From Geminicoccus sp035556675 (GTDB taxonomy: Bacteria; Pseudomonadota; Alphaproteobacteria; Geminicoccales; Geminicoccaceae), in assembly GCF_035556675.1 (NCBI RefSeq), contig NZ_DATMFZ010000346.1, positions 1 to 46,953 of the forward strand: a DNA stretch of 46,953 nucleotides. The letters run 5' to 3'. The notes under the pieces were generated by a model. The model saw only the letters and a program-made list of their open reading frames with translations, was not told the DNA's origin and made no database searches. The stretch's first letter is position 1; every line of letters begins with the position of its first letter. Both the position numbers and the translations under genes were made by a program. Below, piece after piece: positions 24,335 through 33,502 of the stretch.

Positions 24335-26630
24335 GGGCGATGCCTTCGGGTAGCTTGGCGATGACGCAGCCGGCTGGCGCGGCCGGATCGATGTCGATGA
24401 TCCGATACCGGTCATGCGAGCGGATCGCCTCGAATGCCGCCCAGGCGGCATCGGTCCGGTAGATATCCTTCAGGACGACCACGGGCACGCTCAGGAGCAG
24501 GGTCATGATCCGGTCGTCGACGATAGCGGCGTCCTCGACGACGACCGCATCGAAAGGACGACCCGAATCCGCGGCACGAAGGTCCAGCCCAGGTCCGGAG
24601 GCAGCGATCCTGGTGCAGATCAGCGTTTCTTGGCCCAAATAGTCGCTGGCCGGCTGGTCGGATTGGATGATCAGCACCATCCGGCAGCCCTGCGCTACCA
24701 GCCGGTCATGGATCCAGCGATCGCTGCCATCAGGCTGCCTCGCGATCCAACGCGGCCGGTGCAGTCTGCCCGCAATGCTCGCGAGATCACGCAGCCGGCG
24801 CCGCAGCGGTACTGGCAGCGTGGCCTTCACGACGTTCCGGCCCAACTTGCCAAAGTATCGGAACTCCGGCATGGCCGGCACGCTTGGCTGCAGCGCCGCA
24901 AGGCTGGGCTTCGCGAGCAGCGCATCCATTCCCCGGTACCAGCGCCGGTGCAGACCGCACACGGCGGGCGCATTCGCCGTTGCGGCCAGCCCCGGCTCGA
25001 AAGCCGCCGGACCTAGCTCGGCGCTCCCGGCAAGCCGATCCACCAGGGCTTCCTGCCCGCAGGCCCGGAGCACGGCGGCGAGTTGCCCCTCCCATGCCGC
25101 AGCGCTCCGGGGGGGCAGCTGGTGAACGCTGTGCCGCAGGCTCGCGTGATCCGTCCGTGTCGCCGGCGACGCGGCCGGAAACAGCCGCCAAGCTGCCTGG
25201 CGCGCGCGATCAAGCTCGGGATGGTGCAGCCATGGATACTGGGCGCTGCATCGGGCAGCATCGTCGATGCGTCCTTGGCAGAGCAGGGCAACGATGAAGT
25301 AGGCCCATTCGACCGGGTCGGGGTCGGCGGCGCCATAGTCGACCAGCGTCGTTTCGATCAATCCGGCAAGACGCGCGAGCGCATCGCCCGCGTCCCCGGC
25401 AAACAGGCTGCTGAGCGCCAGGCGGAACCTGGCCTCTGGCAGGTAGTGCACGTGATACAGGCACCGGCGGTAATGGTGCTGCGCCGCTGCAATCCTCCCC
25501 TGCCACAGATGAGCATCCCCCTGGCGCAGCAGCGACCGGTCCAGGCTCTGCCCGACGACGGGCGCGTTGATCCGGCCGGCATCCTCGTCGGTCAGGGTGA
25601 GGGCCGCGAAGGCATGAGGCTGGACGATCCGCTGCTGCGGCGCGCGCTGCCGGTTCAGCAGGTACCACTGGAGGATCTGCGATCGCTGCTGAAGCGTGTG
25701 GCGGGTGTGGACCAGGCGGTAACCCGCATCGGTGATCCGGCGCAGCTCGTCCGGCCTGTCCAGGAGGTGGTCGATGCAGTCTACGACATCCGTCTCATCG
25801 GCGAAGACGCAGTTCTCCATATGCACGAAGCCGGCATCGGCCAGTGCTGGAGTTCGCTCGGTGACGAGGCAGGACCGGGCCGCCGGGACCTCGAAATGCT
25901 TGCGGACGACTTCCCGACCCATCGCGCCGCAGCTGGGTACGAACAGGCTGGCATTGATCGCACGCGCATAGTCCTCGCCGTGCAGCATCCGCCGGGCGGC
26001 CCTGCTCTCGTAGCCGAACTGTGGGCAGATCAGGCTGGGGAACCGGTCCGCCAGCAGCCGGTAGACCTTCTGGCGCCAGGGATACAGGCCATAGGCCTGG
26101 CCGGTCAGCAGCACTGGGATCGTCTTGTGCTGGCCATAGTCACGGAAGATGTCGGGGTCGATGAAGTTCGGCCACACGAACAGCCGGTCGGCGATGCTCG
26201 GCGTGTACTCCTTCATCGCCACCGCGATCGTGAAGCAGGTCTCGATCCCCCAATGATCCATGTCAGATATGAAGCCGGCACGGCGGTCGCACCATGCGTC
26301 GCCATTGTGCAGTCCGAGCTTCGGCACATCTGGATGGGTACGGGTGTTGGACACCTTGATGCGTCGCGACCCGTGGGTCCGGTAACCGCTCTCGAACAGA
26401 GTCAGGTCAGGCCGATGCCGCTCACAGATCTCGGCATAGTCACAATCGTGGTTGATCACGGTCACATCGAAGAACTGGGCCAGGCATTTGACGTGATGCT
26501 GCATGTGCATCAGGAGGAAGCGAGCCGCACCTTCATTGGGCTGATGATCCCACTGGAAGAACACCAGCCTCGGCTTGCGCACGCCGATCGCGTGGTCCAT
26601 GCGTTCATCCTGCACGTCGTGACAATCCAT
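24141..26630 (-). CDS. Large glycosyltransferase, CgeB-like GT domain with additional C-terminal regions
   Basis: 829 residues as an open frame. Residues about 15-330 resemble CgeB-type group 1 glycosyltransferases: LVFFQWDHQP at the start, then FVPSCGAMGREVVRKHFEVP and CLVTERTPALADAG, the donor-binding half. Residues about 355-520 are helical and may be TPR-like (GDAHLWQGRIAAAQHHYRRC). Residues about 640-755 form a further, unidentified domain (WIHDRLVAQGCRMVLIIQS). The tail after about residue 765 is compositionally poor and overlaps the PhyH gene in a different frame. A lost stop codon or a frameshift may thus have extended the frame. The ATG at 26600 with AGGA upstream is an alternative start. 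It probably acts in assembly of the polysaccharide; donor and acceptor are unknown. Confidence 0.72.
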   Translation of the reverse strand: MDCHDVQDERMDHAIGVRKPRLVFFQWDHQPNEGAARFLLMHMQHHVKCLAQFFDVTVINHDCDYAEICERHRPDLTLFESGYRTHGSRRIKVSNTRTHPDVPKLGLHNGDAWCDRRAGFISDMDHWGIETCFTIAVAMKEYTPSIADRLFVWPNFIDPDIFRDYGQHKTIPVLLTGQAYGLYPWRQKVYRLLADRFPSLICPQFGYESRAARRMLHGEDYARAINASLFVPSCGAMGREVVRKHFEVPAARSCLVTERTPALADAGFVHMENCVFADETDVVDCIDHLLDRPDELRRITDAGYRLVHTRHTLQQRSQILQWYLLNRQRAPQQRIVQPHAFAALTLTDEDAGRINAPVVGQSLDRSLLRQGDAHLWQGRIAAAQHHYRRCLYHVHYLPEARFRLALSSLFAGDAGDALARLAGLIETTLVDYGAADPDPVEWAYFIVALLCQGRIDDAARCSAQYPWLHHPELDRARQAAWRLFPAASPATRTDHASLRHSVHQLPPRSAAAWEGQLAAVLRACGQEALVDRLAGSAELGPAAFEPGLAATANAPAVCGLHRRWYRGMDALLAKPSLAALQPSVPAMPEFRYFGKLGRNVVKATLPVPLRRRLRDLASIAGRLHRPRWIARQPDGSDRWIHDRLVAQGCRMVLIIQSDQPASDYLGQETLICTRIAASGPGLDLRAADSGRPFDAVVVEDAAIVDDRIMTLLLSVPVVVLKDIYRTDAAWAAFEAIRSHDRYRIIDIDPAAPAGCVIAKLPEGIARAAGQGTSVRKACSTEDRVRPQVVPVSVQPSSEVASSKVGGTGHGSGPRDIQVGQGHAGAVYRP

Positions 26631-26870
26631 CGCAGTAGGCGATCACGGCTGATCGGCGGCCCGGCGGACTTTCTCCGGTTCGCTTCTCGCATCTCCGGCA
26701 CGATCATCGGCATCCCGGGTCCAGTGGAAGTTACACCGAAGACTTTGCTGGATCAGGCAGCCGATTAGCTTAATAGCCAAAAGTACTAAGCGCGCGTTAT
26801 CGCCCGGGGCACTACAGTGGCACCGAAACATCGCGCCGCCGAAGCTGCGGCGGCCGACGGAGTGCTGGCG

Positions 26871-28049
26871 ATGGACGGGCCAACCAAGCAGCAGGCGCGC
26901 AGGATCGGCAAGGCCGACCGGTCACTCCGGATCGGGATCGCCTTTCCCGGCGGCTTCGAATTCGGCGGCATCGGCCGGATGATGCTCTATGCGATGGAGG
27001 CCTTCGCCGCCATGGCTGACGGTCCGTGCTGCACGCCGCAGGACGCGAGGGGCAGCGGCCACATCGCCATGATGCCCGTCCATCTCCTGCGGTCGGTCGG
27101 CTGGCTGGCTTGGGCGCGGCTGAGGGGGCAGATCGACCTGGTCCACCTCAACGTCGCCGGCCGGGGCAGCACGCTCCGCAAGATCGTGCTGAGCGAGGCC
27201 GCGGCGTTGCTGCGCCTGCCGACGATCGTGCACCTGCACGACTACGACTATCGGACGGACTTCGGCAGGCGCGGCATGGTCGGGCGCCACTTCGTGCGCC
27301 GGCTGTTTCAGCGGGCCGGACGGGTCATCGTGCTGGGGCACCGCGACGAGGTCATCGCCACCGAGCTGCTGGACGTCGCGCCGGCGAGGCTGGTGCGGCT
27401 GCCCAATGCCGTCCCGGATCCGGGCTCGCCGCCGTTGCGGCAGGAGCAGGAACGACCGGCACGCCTGGTCTTCCTGGGCAATCTCGACGACCGCAAGGGC
27501 GTGCCCGAACTGCTCCAGGCGCTGGCATCCCCGGCATTGCGCACCCTCCCCTGGACAATCGACTTTGCCGGTGGCGGCGAGACCGCCCGGTTCGCCGCGC
27601 AGGCAAACGAGTTGGGCATCAGCGCGCGGACCAGCTTTCATGGCTGGCTGGATGCAGCCGCGGTCCAGGCACTGTGCCGGAACGCCGACATCTTTGTGCT
27701 GCCCTCCCACGCCGAGGGCCAGGCCATGGCGCTGCTGGAGGCGATGGCCCACGGGCTCGCCATCGTCACGACCCCGGTCGGCGCCCATCTGGAGGCGGTC
27801 ACCCCCGGTCGGGAGGCGCTGCTGGTGACACCTGGCGATGTGGCCAGCCTGGCAGACGCCATCGCGACCCTGGTCACCCGGCCGGAACTGCGCGCCAGGC
27901 TGGGCAGTGCTGCCCGCCAGCGCTACCTGGAAGCCTTCGCCATCGCCGCCTATGCCGAAAAGCTGATCGCCCTCTATCAGGCGGCGTTGCGTGACAGCGA
28001 GCGGGTCAGCCCACGGCAGGCCCCGGTGATCTCCGAGCTCAAGGGATGA
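26871..28049 (+). CDS. Glycosyltransferase family 4
   Basis: 392 residues from the ATG at 26871, chosen because GGAG lies eight bases upstream; a GTG at 26817 in the same frame would add 18 residues but has a weak ribosome site. The N-terminal lobe opens LRIGIAFPGGFEFGGIGRMM with the glycine-rich acceptor loop. The C-terminal lobe carries LVFLGNLDDRKGVPELLQAL and SHAEGQAMALLEAMA, the E-x7-E motif of GT-B retaining enzymes. It probably adds a sugar from a nucleotide donor to the lipid-linked oligosaccharide on the cytoplasmic side of the membrane. It is divergent from the CgeB-like gene and its 3' end overlaps the convergent flippase gene by 73 bases. Confidence 0.9.
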   Translation: MDGPTKQQARRIGKADRSLRIGIAFPGGFEFGGIGRMMLYAMEAFAAMADGPCCTPQDARGSGHIAMMPVHLLRSVGWLAWARLRGQIDLVHLNVAGRGSTLRKIVLSEAAALLRLPTIVHLHDYDYRTDFGRRGMVGRHFVRRLFQRAGRVIVLGHRDEVIATELLDVAPARLVRLPNAVPDPGSPPLRQEQERPARLVFLGNLDDRKGVPELLQALASPALRTLPWTIDFAGGGETARFAAQANELGISARTSFHGWLDAAAVQALCRNADIFVLPSHAEGQAMALLEAMAHGLAIVTTPVGAHLEAVTPGREALLVTPGDVASLADAIATLVTRPELRARLGSAARQRYLEAFAIAAYAEKLIALYQAALRDSERVSPRQAPVISELKG

Positions 28050-29503
28050 CCGGTGCGGTAGAGCCCGCCTAGCCAGCCCAGCGCGGCGGCGGCGCAGGCG
28101 ATGATCGTCCGGCCGATATCGAGATCGAAGCCGGCCGGTGAGCTCAGCACGATGGCAGCCGGCACGGCTGCCGCCGCGGCCGTGACCGCCATGCTGGCGC
28201 GCGAGGCCAGCAGCAGGTCGCGCCAGTTCAGGTCGATGACCCGCGCGATGAAGTGGAAGGCGACGGCCATCTGCAAGGGGGCCGTGAGGAGCATGCTGGC
28301 CGCCAGCGCCTCCGGGCCGGCATAGGCGGCAGCAACGACGATCAGCACCGATGGCGGCAGGCTGATCAGGCTCGCGAGCAGCGCGTCCCTGACCCGGCCG
28401 ACCGCGACCAGCAGCGGGTAGGTCATGAAGGCGGGTGCCAGCATCATGGTCGCGATCGCCATGATCCGCACCAGCGGCACCGCCTCCAGCCATTGCGGGC
28501 CCAGCAGGATTCGCACCACCGGTGCGGCCAGCAGGGCCAGGACCGCCAGGGCCGGCCACTGCACCGCCGACATCAGCTCGTGGCCACGCAGATAGGCCCC
28601 CTTCAGATTGCCTCCGTTGCGGACCTGCGTGGCCATGGCCGGAAGCACCACCGGGCTCAGCGCGCTGGCCAGCATCCGGTCCGGGAGCTGGCTGAGCGTC
28701 GTGGCGCGGGTGAACATGCCGGCAGCACCGAATCCCCACCACCGCCCCAGCAGGAGCCTGGGCAGGAGGTCGGCGCCCATGTTGACCAGGGTCAATACGC
28801 TGGCCGTCATGCCGAACGAGCCGACCTCCCGCCAGTAGCGCAGGGATGGCCGGAAGAACTCGAGCCTCGGCCGGCAGCAGAAGGCGATGACGGTCGTAAC
28901 CGTCCCGGACAGCACGGCTCCCCAGACATAGCTGGCTGCGCCGAACCCGGCGGTCGCCAGGGGGATGGCGAGACCCGCACTGGCCAGCGCAGCCATGACA
29001 TTGATCAAGGCGAGCCTGCGGAACTCCATGCCCCGGCGCATCAGGCCGATCAGCGGTGTGCCGAACGGCACGAGCAGGAAGCTGAGCGTACCGATCCGCA
29101 GGATCGTCACGAGTTCCGGCGCGTCATAGGCCTGGCCGATCCAGGGGGCAGCCGTGAACAGGCCCAGGCCCATCACGATCGACATCAGCAGGTTGATGGT
29201 GAAGGCCGTGCGCACCGTCGGCAGGTCGGGCGTCCTGGTCTGCACGATATAGGCGCCGACGCCGAAGTCGCGAAACGCCTCGATCAGCAGGATCAGCCCG
29301 TAGCCGATCATGAACAGCCCCGTCTCGGCGGGCGTGAGCAGCCGGGCCATGATCGCGGTCGTACCGATCGTGATGGCCTGGATCAGGTATTTCTCCATGA
29401 AGGAGAAGGCCAGCGAATGGCGGATGCTGTCCGGCACCGGCCCTGCCTGCGGTGGAACCGGAACGGCCGCCGGATGCCGCTCGGCATGGCACGACTTATC
29501 CAT
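27977..29503 (-). CDS. Polysaccharide flippase, Wzx/WzxC-like (MOP superfamily)
   Basis: 508 residues with many hydrophobic helices, consistent with the 12-14 membrane segments of Wzx flippases. The N-terminal AIMARLLTPAETGLFMIGYG and FRDFGVGAYIVQ are characteristic of the WzxC/lipopolysaccharide-exporter group. It is expected to move the undecaprenyl-diphosphate oligosaccharide unit from the cytoplasmic to the periplasmic face. The start ATG overlaps the stop of the upstream glycosyltransferase by 8 bases (ATGGATAA), indicating translational coupling. The first 30 residues are a Pro-rich cytoplasmic extension. The 3' end overlaps the convergent glycosyltransferase gene. Confidence 0.9.
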   Translation of the reverse strand: MDKSCHAERHPAAVPVPPQAGPVPDSIRHSLAFSFMEKYLIQAITIGTTAIMARLLTPAETGLFMIGYGLILLIEAFRDFGVGAYIVQTRTPDLPTVRTAFTINLLMSIVMGLGLFTAAPWIGQAYDAPELVTILRIGTLSFLLVPFGTPLIGLMRRGMEFRRLALINVMAALASAGLAIPLATAGFGAASYVWGAVLSGTVTTVIAFCCRPRLEFFRPSLRYWREVGSFGMTASVLTLVNMGADLLPRLLLGRWWGFGAAGMFTRATTLSQLPDRMLASALSPVVLPAMATQVRNGGNLKGAYLRGHELMSAVQWPALAVLALLAAPVVRILLGPQWLEAVPLVRIMAIATMMLAPAFMTYPLLVAVGRVRDALLASLISLPPSVLIVVAAAYAGPEALAASMLLTAPLQMAVAFHFIARVIDLNWRDLLLASRASMAVTAAAAAVPAAIVLSSPAGFDLDIGRTIIACAAAALGWLGGLYRTGHPLSSEITGACRGLTRSLSRNAA

Positions 29504-30650
29504 GCTCGGGATGCGTGCGGGACGCAGGCAAAGGAGCGGCGTGGCGCTGGGCCGCCCGCCGGTAGACCGTCAAAGTGCGCAGGGCGACGGATCCGGCCGA
29601 CAGTGCGCTGGCAGCGGCCGCCGCGGCAGCATTGGCATGGCGCCGCATCGCCTCGGGATCACGCAGGAGCAGGACCATGGCTCGCGCGAGTGCTGCGGCA
29701 TCTGTCGGCACGACCGGGCCCATCCCGGTCCGTCCTGCCAGGGCCCCGATCTCGCCCACGTCGGTGGCGACAACTGGCAGGCCGAAGGCCGCCGCCTGCG
29801 CCAGCACGCCGCTCTGCGACGCTTCCAGATAGGGCAGCACCAGGAGATCCGCGTCACGGAACAGCTGCGCCGCTTCCCGGTCCGGCACGTAGCGGTCGTG
29901 CAGCTCGAACCAGGGCCTGCTGGCCAGTGCCGGCCGAAGCCGTGCCAGGTCCGGCCCGGTGCCGGCGACCACGAAGCGGGCATTGGGGACATGCCGGACG
30001 ACCTGGTCCGAGGCATCGATCAGCAGGCCCACGCCCTTGTAGGCCATGATCCGCCCGAAGAAGAGGATGCAGGGGCCAGGGCCTGGCGTCTTCGCCAGCC
30101 CGGCCTCGTCGGCAATGCGGCGGTGGCGGTCCAGCACCGGATGCGCCACCACATGGACCTGGTCCGGGTGCCCGATGCCGGAATCCAGCAGGGCCTGGCG
30201 CAACCCCGGCCCATGGACGATCAGGCCGTCCGCGGCGTGGCGCAGCAGCCGGATGGTCGCTGCCGGCACCTTCTGGGACTGCACGTCGCCCGGATGGCAG
30301 GTGACGTCGTGCACGGTGACGACCTTGGTCCGGCGGCGCAGGAACGGCAGGCCCAGTGTCAGCCAGAAGACGCTGTCGCCCAGAAAGTGGATGACGTCGG
30401 GATCCATCCGCCGGACGAGGCGCAGGAGCCGGCCGAGCAGCAGCAGGTTGCGCAGGTCGCGATGGCGCGGCCATGGCATCGGGTGGACAGCGACCGTGTC
30501 CGGGAGGTCATGGCCGAACCGCTCCACCATCGGCACCGGCGCCGCGAGCGTCACCTCGGCGACGCCGGACAGGGCCCGCACCATCGCGATCGCATATTCG
30601 TCGGGCCCGGTCGGCAGGCACAGCACCCGCGGACGTCGATGGACGCTCAT
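29496..30650 (-). CDS. Glycosyltransferase family 4 (group 1)
   Basis: 384 residues from the ATG at 30650, whose bases overlap the TGA of the upstream ligase/polymerase gene (ATGA). Much longer upstream codons in frame are shadow of that gene. GT-B fold elements are visible: VVTVHDVTCHPGD in the N-terminal lobe, ILFFGRIMAYKGVGLLIDA as the donor-binding turn, and LPYLEASQSGVLAQAAAFG followed by PVVATDVGE. The usual second glutamate of the E-x7-E motif is absent, as in the QSGVL subgroup of GT4 enzymes. It is translationally coupled to both neighbours and should add one sugar of the repeat unit. Confidence 0.9.
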   Translation of the reverse strand: MSVHRRPRVLCLPTGPDEYAIAMVRALSGVAEVTLAAPVPMVERFGHDLPDTVAVHPMPWPRHRDLRNLLLLGRLLRLVRRMDPDVIHFLGDSVFWLTLGLPFLRRRTKVVTVHDVTCHPGDVQSQKVPAATIRLLRHAADGLIVHGPGLRQALLDSGIGHPDQVHVVAHPVLDRHRRIADEAGLAKTPGPGPCILFFGRIMAYKGVGLLIDASDQVVRHVPNARFVVAGTGPDLARLRPALASRPWFELHDRYVPDREAAQLFRDADLLVLPYLEASQSGVLAQAAAFGLPVVATDVGEIGALAGRTGMGPVVPTDAAALARAMVLLLRDPEAMRRHANAAAAAAASALSAGSVALRTLTVYRRAAQRHAAPLPASRTHPEHG

Positions 30651-31942
30651 GCCAGCCCCCCTGTCCGGAGAGCCGGCTCCCGGCTCAGGGTCGATGCGGT
30701 CGGCAGGAGGATGGCGAAGCCGGCCAGGATCCAGGTGAGGTCGGAATGCGCGAGCAGGTCGGACTCGCTGAAATTCCGGAACAGATAGAGGCACAAATAG
30801 AGGAAGGCGAACCGGCTCGGCAGGTCGTGGGGGTCGCGGATGAACCCGCGCACCGCCCGTACCAGCGCTCCCAGCAGGACCCCCAGCGCCAGGACGAGGC
30901 CGACCAGCCCCAGCCCCAGCAGCATCTCGCGGTAGCCATTGTGCGAGTTGGGCGCACCCCAGCCGATCCGGGCACTGATCTGCTCGGCTACGCTCGCCAC
31001 CTCGAAGAACGCGCCATAGCCGTAGCCTGTGATGGGCCGCTGCGCGATGAACCCGTCGATGAAGTCCCAGAGCTCGGTCCGGCCGGTCAGCGTCACGTCG
31101 CGTCCGAGCGCCAGGATGATCCGGTTGCGTGCCAGGAACAGCGGCAGGAGGATCGAGACGCAGCCGAGCAGCAGGAACAGCATGCCGCCTGCCGCCATGC
31201 GCCGTGGCCAGGCCGCGATCACCAGCGGCAGATGCAGGCCGGCCAGGATCAGCAGCAGCATCACGGTGGTCGCCGAGCCGACCGGGACGGCCAGGGCCAC
31301 GATGGCGGCATAGCCGAGCAGCAGGGTCGGCCGGGGCATGAGCCGGGCGTGCCATGCAACCGCGATGAGCAGGGCCGCCAGCAACAGGCCCAGCCCCATG
31401 CCGTTCTTGTGGGTGAAGACGCCGCGAAACTCGCCGCTGTCCGGCATGAAGGCGAGGTCGGGCAGGCAGATGCCGAACAGCAGGCTCAGCCCCAGAATGG
31501 CCAGTGCGACGGCGGCGAGCGTCCTGGCCAGGACGGCCGGACTGAAGGTCACTGCTGCCCAGGCGACGATCACGGTGTTGGCGGAGAACGAGGCGGCCCG
31601 CCGCAGCGTCACGCCCGGCTCGACCGACCAGATGGCGGACAGCCAGATCCAGATACCCAGCAGGATCAGGCAGGGATGGCGGCAGAGCAGTCCGGTGACG
31701 GCGCGCCAGCGCAGCACCAGCAGGATCGGCGCCGCGATCAGGCTCGGCAGGAGCAAGATCCGCAGCGTCTCACTGGCCGCGGCAGTCAGGGTGGGCTCGC
31801 GTCCGAGCATCCACAGCGGAAACACGGCGCTCGAGCAGATGAACAGCCAGCCGGCCAGCGAGATCAGGCACAGGAGCTGGCCGAGCGTTCTGGGCGCGGC
31901 CAGCGGCCAGCGTGTGGTCTCCTGGAAATAGGATGCGTGCAT
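30647..31942 (-). CDS. O-antigen ligase / Wzy-like polysaccharide polymerase
   Basis: 431 residues, strongly hydrophobic with about 11-12 membrane helices. The large periplasmic loop carries the conserved RGVFTHKNGMG, TLTGRTELW and SHNGYREMLLGLG motifs of the Wzy_C/WaaL (PF04932) superfamily. In a locus with Wzx and Wzc, a Wzy-type polymerase is more probable than an LPS ligase, but sequence alone cannot decide. It is the first gene of a three-gene minus-strand set (polymerase, GT4, flippase) joined by overlapping start and stop codons. Confidence 0.88.
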   Translation of the reverse strand: MHASYFQETTRWPLAAPRTLGQLLCLISLAGWLFICSSAVFPLWMLGREPTLTAAASETLRILLLPSLIAAPILLVLRWRAVTGLLCRHPCLILLGIWIWLSAIWSVEPGVTLRRAASFSANTVIVAWAAVTFSPAVLARTLAAVALAILGLSLLFGICLPDLAFMPDSGEFRGVFTHKNGMGLGLLLAALLIAVAWHARLMPRPTLLLGYAAIVALAVPVGSATTVMLLLILAGLHLPLVIAAWPRRMAAGGMLFLLLGCVSILLPLFLARNRIILALGRDVTLTGRTELWDFIDGFIAQRPITGYGYGAFFEVASVAEQISARIGWGAPNSHNGYREMLLGLGLVGLVLALGVLLGALVRAVRGFIRDPHDLPSRFAFLYLCLYLFRNFSESDLLAHSDLTWILAGFAILLPTASTLSREPALRTGGLA

Positions 31943-32094
31943 GGACTGCCCTGGCCGTCTGCCTTTGCCGGATCATGGCAGATTGGTCATGCCGGCCGGA
32001 TTCAGCTGAAGGGCGTAGTCGCCCCCATCGGGCGGAGCAGCCAATAGTCGAGCGGTTATCTCTGCCGCCATCCATTGCCCGGAGGCCCCTGCCG

Positions 32095-33480
32095 ATGAAG
32101 CTGCCAGCCCTGGCCCTGGTTCTGGCCGTGACACTGATGGCCCTGCCCGTGAGGGCAGCGTCCGATGATGCGATCGACCGGCGCCCCCGCCTGCACGCGC
32201 CCGCGGCGCCGACGCCTTGGACCATCGGCTTCCTGCGCCAGCTGTATGTCAGCGGCTCCGGCTCGGACACGGCCGCCGGAACGCAGGACGCACCGCTGGC
32301 CACGATCGGCGCGGCCCTGGCCAGGGCACGCTCCTACGGAAGTGGTACGGAGATCCTGGTGCGCGACGGGATCTATCGAGAGGGCGAGCTCCTGGTCGAC
32401 TTCGATGGCGCCCCTGGCCAATGGAACGCGCTTCGGGGCTTTCCGGGCGAGCGGCCGACCATCGCCGGGGTGGCGAGCTGGCAGCTCGTGCACCTGCGCG
32501 GGGCCTACTTCCTCCTGGAGGGCTTCGAGATCAGCGGCAGCAAGCTGGGCTCCGCCACCAGCGACGGCACCCCGATCCGCTCACGGGCGGATCTGGTGGC
32601 CTGGGGCCGGCGTCAGGGCGACTGCCTGGCGACCGGGGAGAACTGCGGCAGCGGCGTCTATGTCGAAGGCTACGAGTCCCGGGCGGTCCACCATGTCGTG
32701 GTGCGCGACAACGTCGTCCATGACTTCCCGGGCGCCGGGATCGCGGCCAACGCCGCGGACTATCTCCTGATCGACGACAACGTCGCCCACCACAACGCCT
32801 TCACCTCGCTCTACGGCCATAGCGGCATCTCGGTCTGGCACAGCCGCAGCATGGGCGAAGGGCCCGCGGACGAGGTCCGGATCCTCGTGCGCAACAACAT
32901 CTCGTTCGCCAACCACCAGCATGTCGCCTCGACGGCAATTGGCATCGACCACCCGACCGATGGCAACGGCATCATCTTCGATCAGAACACGGCCTTCGAC
33001 TATCCCTTCCGGATGCGCGCCGAGAACAACATCGTGTTCGACAATGGCGGGTCCGGGATCCACGTCTACGACAGCGCCAACGTGGATCTGGTCAACAACA
33101 CGTCCTGCCGCAACGCCGCGGGCGAGAGCCAGAACGATGGCGAGATCTTCGCGAACACCAGCAAGGGCGTGCGCATCTTCAACAACATTCTCCTGGCCCG
33201 CCCGGGCAAGCGGATCAACTCCAACTGGTCGAACACGGACCTGGCAACCGGCCGCAACATCCTGTTCGGCACGGTGGCGCCCGAGCTGATCGGGCCAGGC
33301 GACCGGATCGCGGATCCGCGATTGGCTGGCGTATGCACCGAGCCGGTGGTCGAGCGCTTCATGCCGAAAGCCGGATCGCCCGCCATTGATGGTGCGGCGG
33401 AAGTCCATGCCAACGCCAGCGATCAGACCGGGCGGGCAGCCACCCGGCGTCGCGACATTGGTGCCGTGGAACGTCCCTGA
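32095..33480 (+). CDS. Secreted right-handed parallel beta-helix protein
   Basis: 461 residues from the ATG at 32095, preceded by GGAGG; upstream in-frame codons lack a signal. The signal peptide is MKLPALALVLAVTLMALPVRA. The mature start YVSGSGSDTAAGTQDAPLATIGAAL is the usual opening of pectate-lyase-like beta-helix proteins. Later repeated turns (VVRDNVVHDF, LIDDNVAHHN, ILVRNNISF, RAENNIVFDNG, DLVNNTSCRN) are successive rungs. The C-terminal DIGAVERP is a common ending in this group. It lies within the polysaccharide locus, so a periplasmic or extracellular lyase, hydrolase or epimerase acting on the polymer is plausible; catalytic residues cannot be assigned by eye. Confidence 0.85.
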   Translation: MKLPALALVLAVTLMALPVRAASDDAIDRRPRLHAPAAPTPWTIGFLRQLYVSGSGSDTAAGTQDAPLATIGAALARARSYGSGTEILVRDGIYREGELLVDFDGAPGQWNALRGFPGERPTIAGVASWQLVHLRGAYFLLEGFEISGSKLGSATSDGTPIRSRADLVAWGRRQGDCLATGENCGSGVYVEGYESRAVHHVVVRDNVVHDFPGAGIAANAADYLLIDDNVAHHNAFTSLYGHSGISVWHSRSMGEGPADEVRILVRNNISFANHQHVASTAIGIDHPTDGNGIIFDQNTAFDYPFRMRAENNIVFDNGGSGIHVYDSANVDLVNNTSCRNAAGESQNDGEIFANTSKGVRIFNNILLARPGKRINSNWSNTDLATGRNILFGTVAPELIGPGDRIADPRLAGVCTEPVVERFMPKAGSPAIDGAAEVHANASDQTGRAATRRRDIGAVERP

Positions 33481-33502
33481 AGGCGGCGCCGGCAACCCTG
33501 CC

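Noticed and set aside
30647..31942. Firm assignment as an LPS O-antigen ligase (WaaL)
   Set aside because: Motifs are shared with Wzy polymerases, and the context with Wzx and Wzc favours a polymerase, so only the superfamily is asserted.
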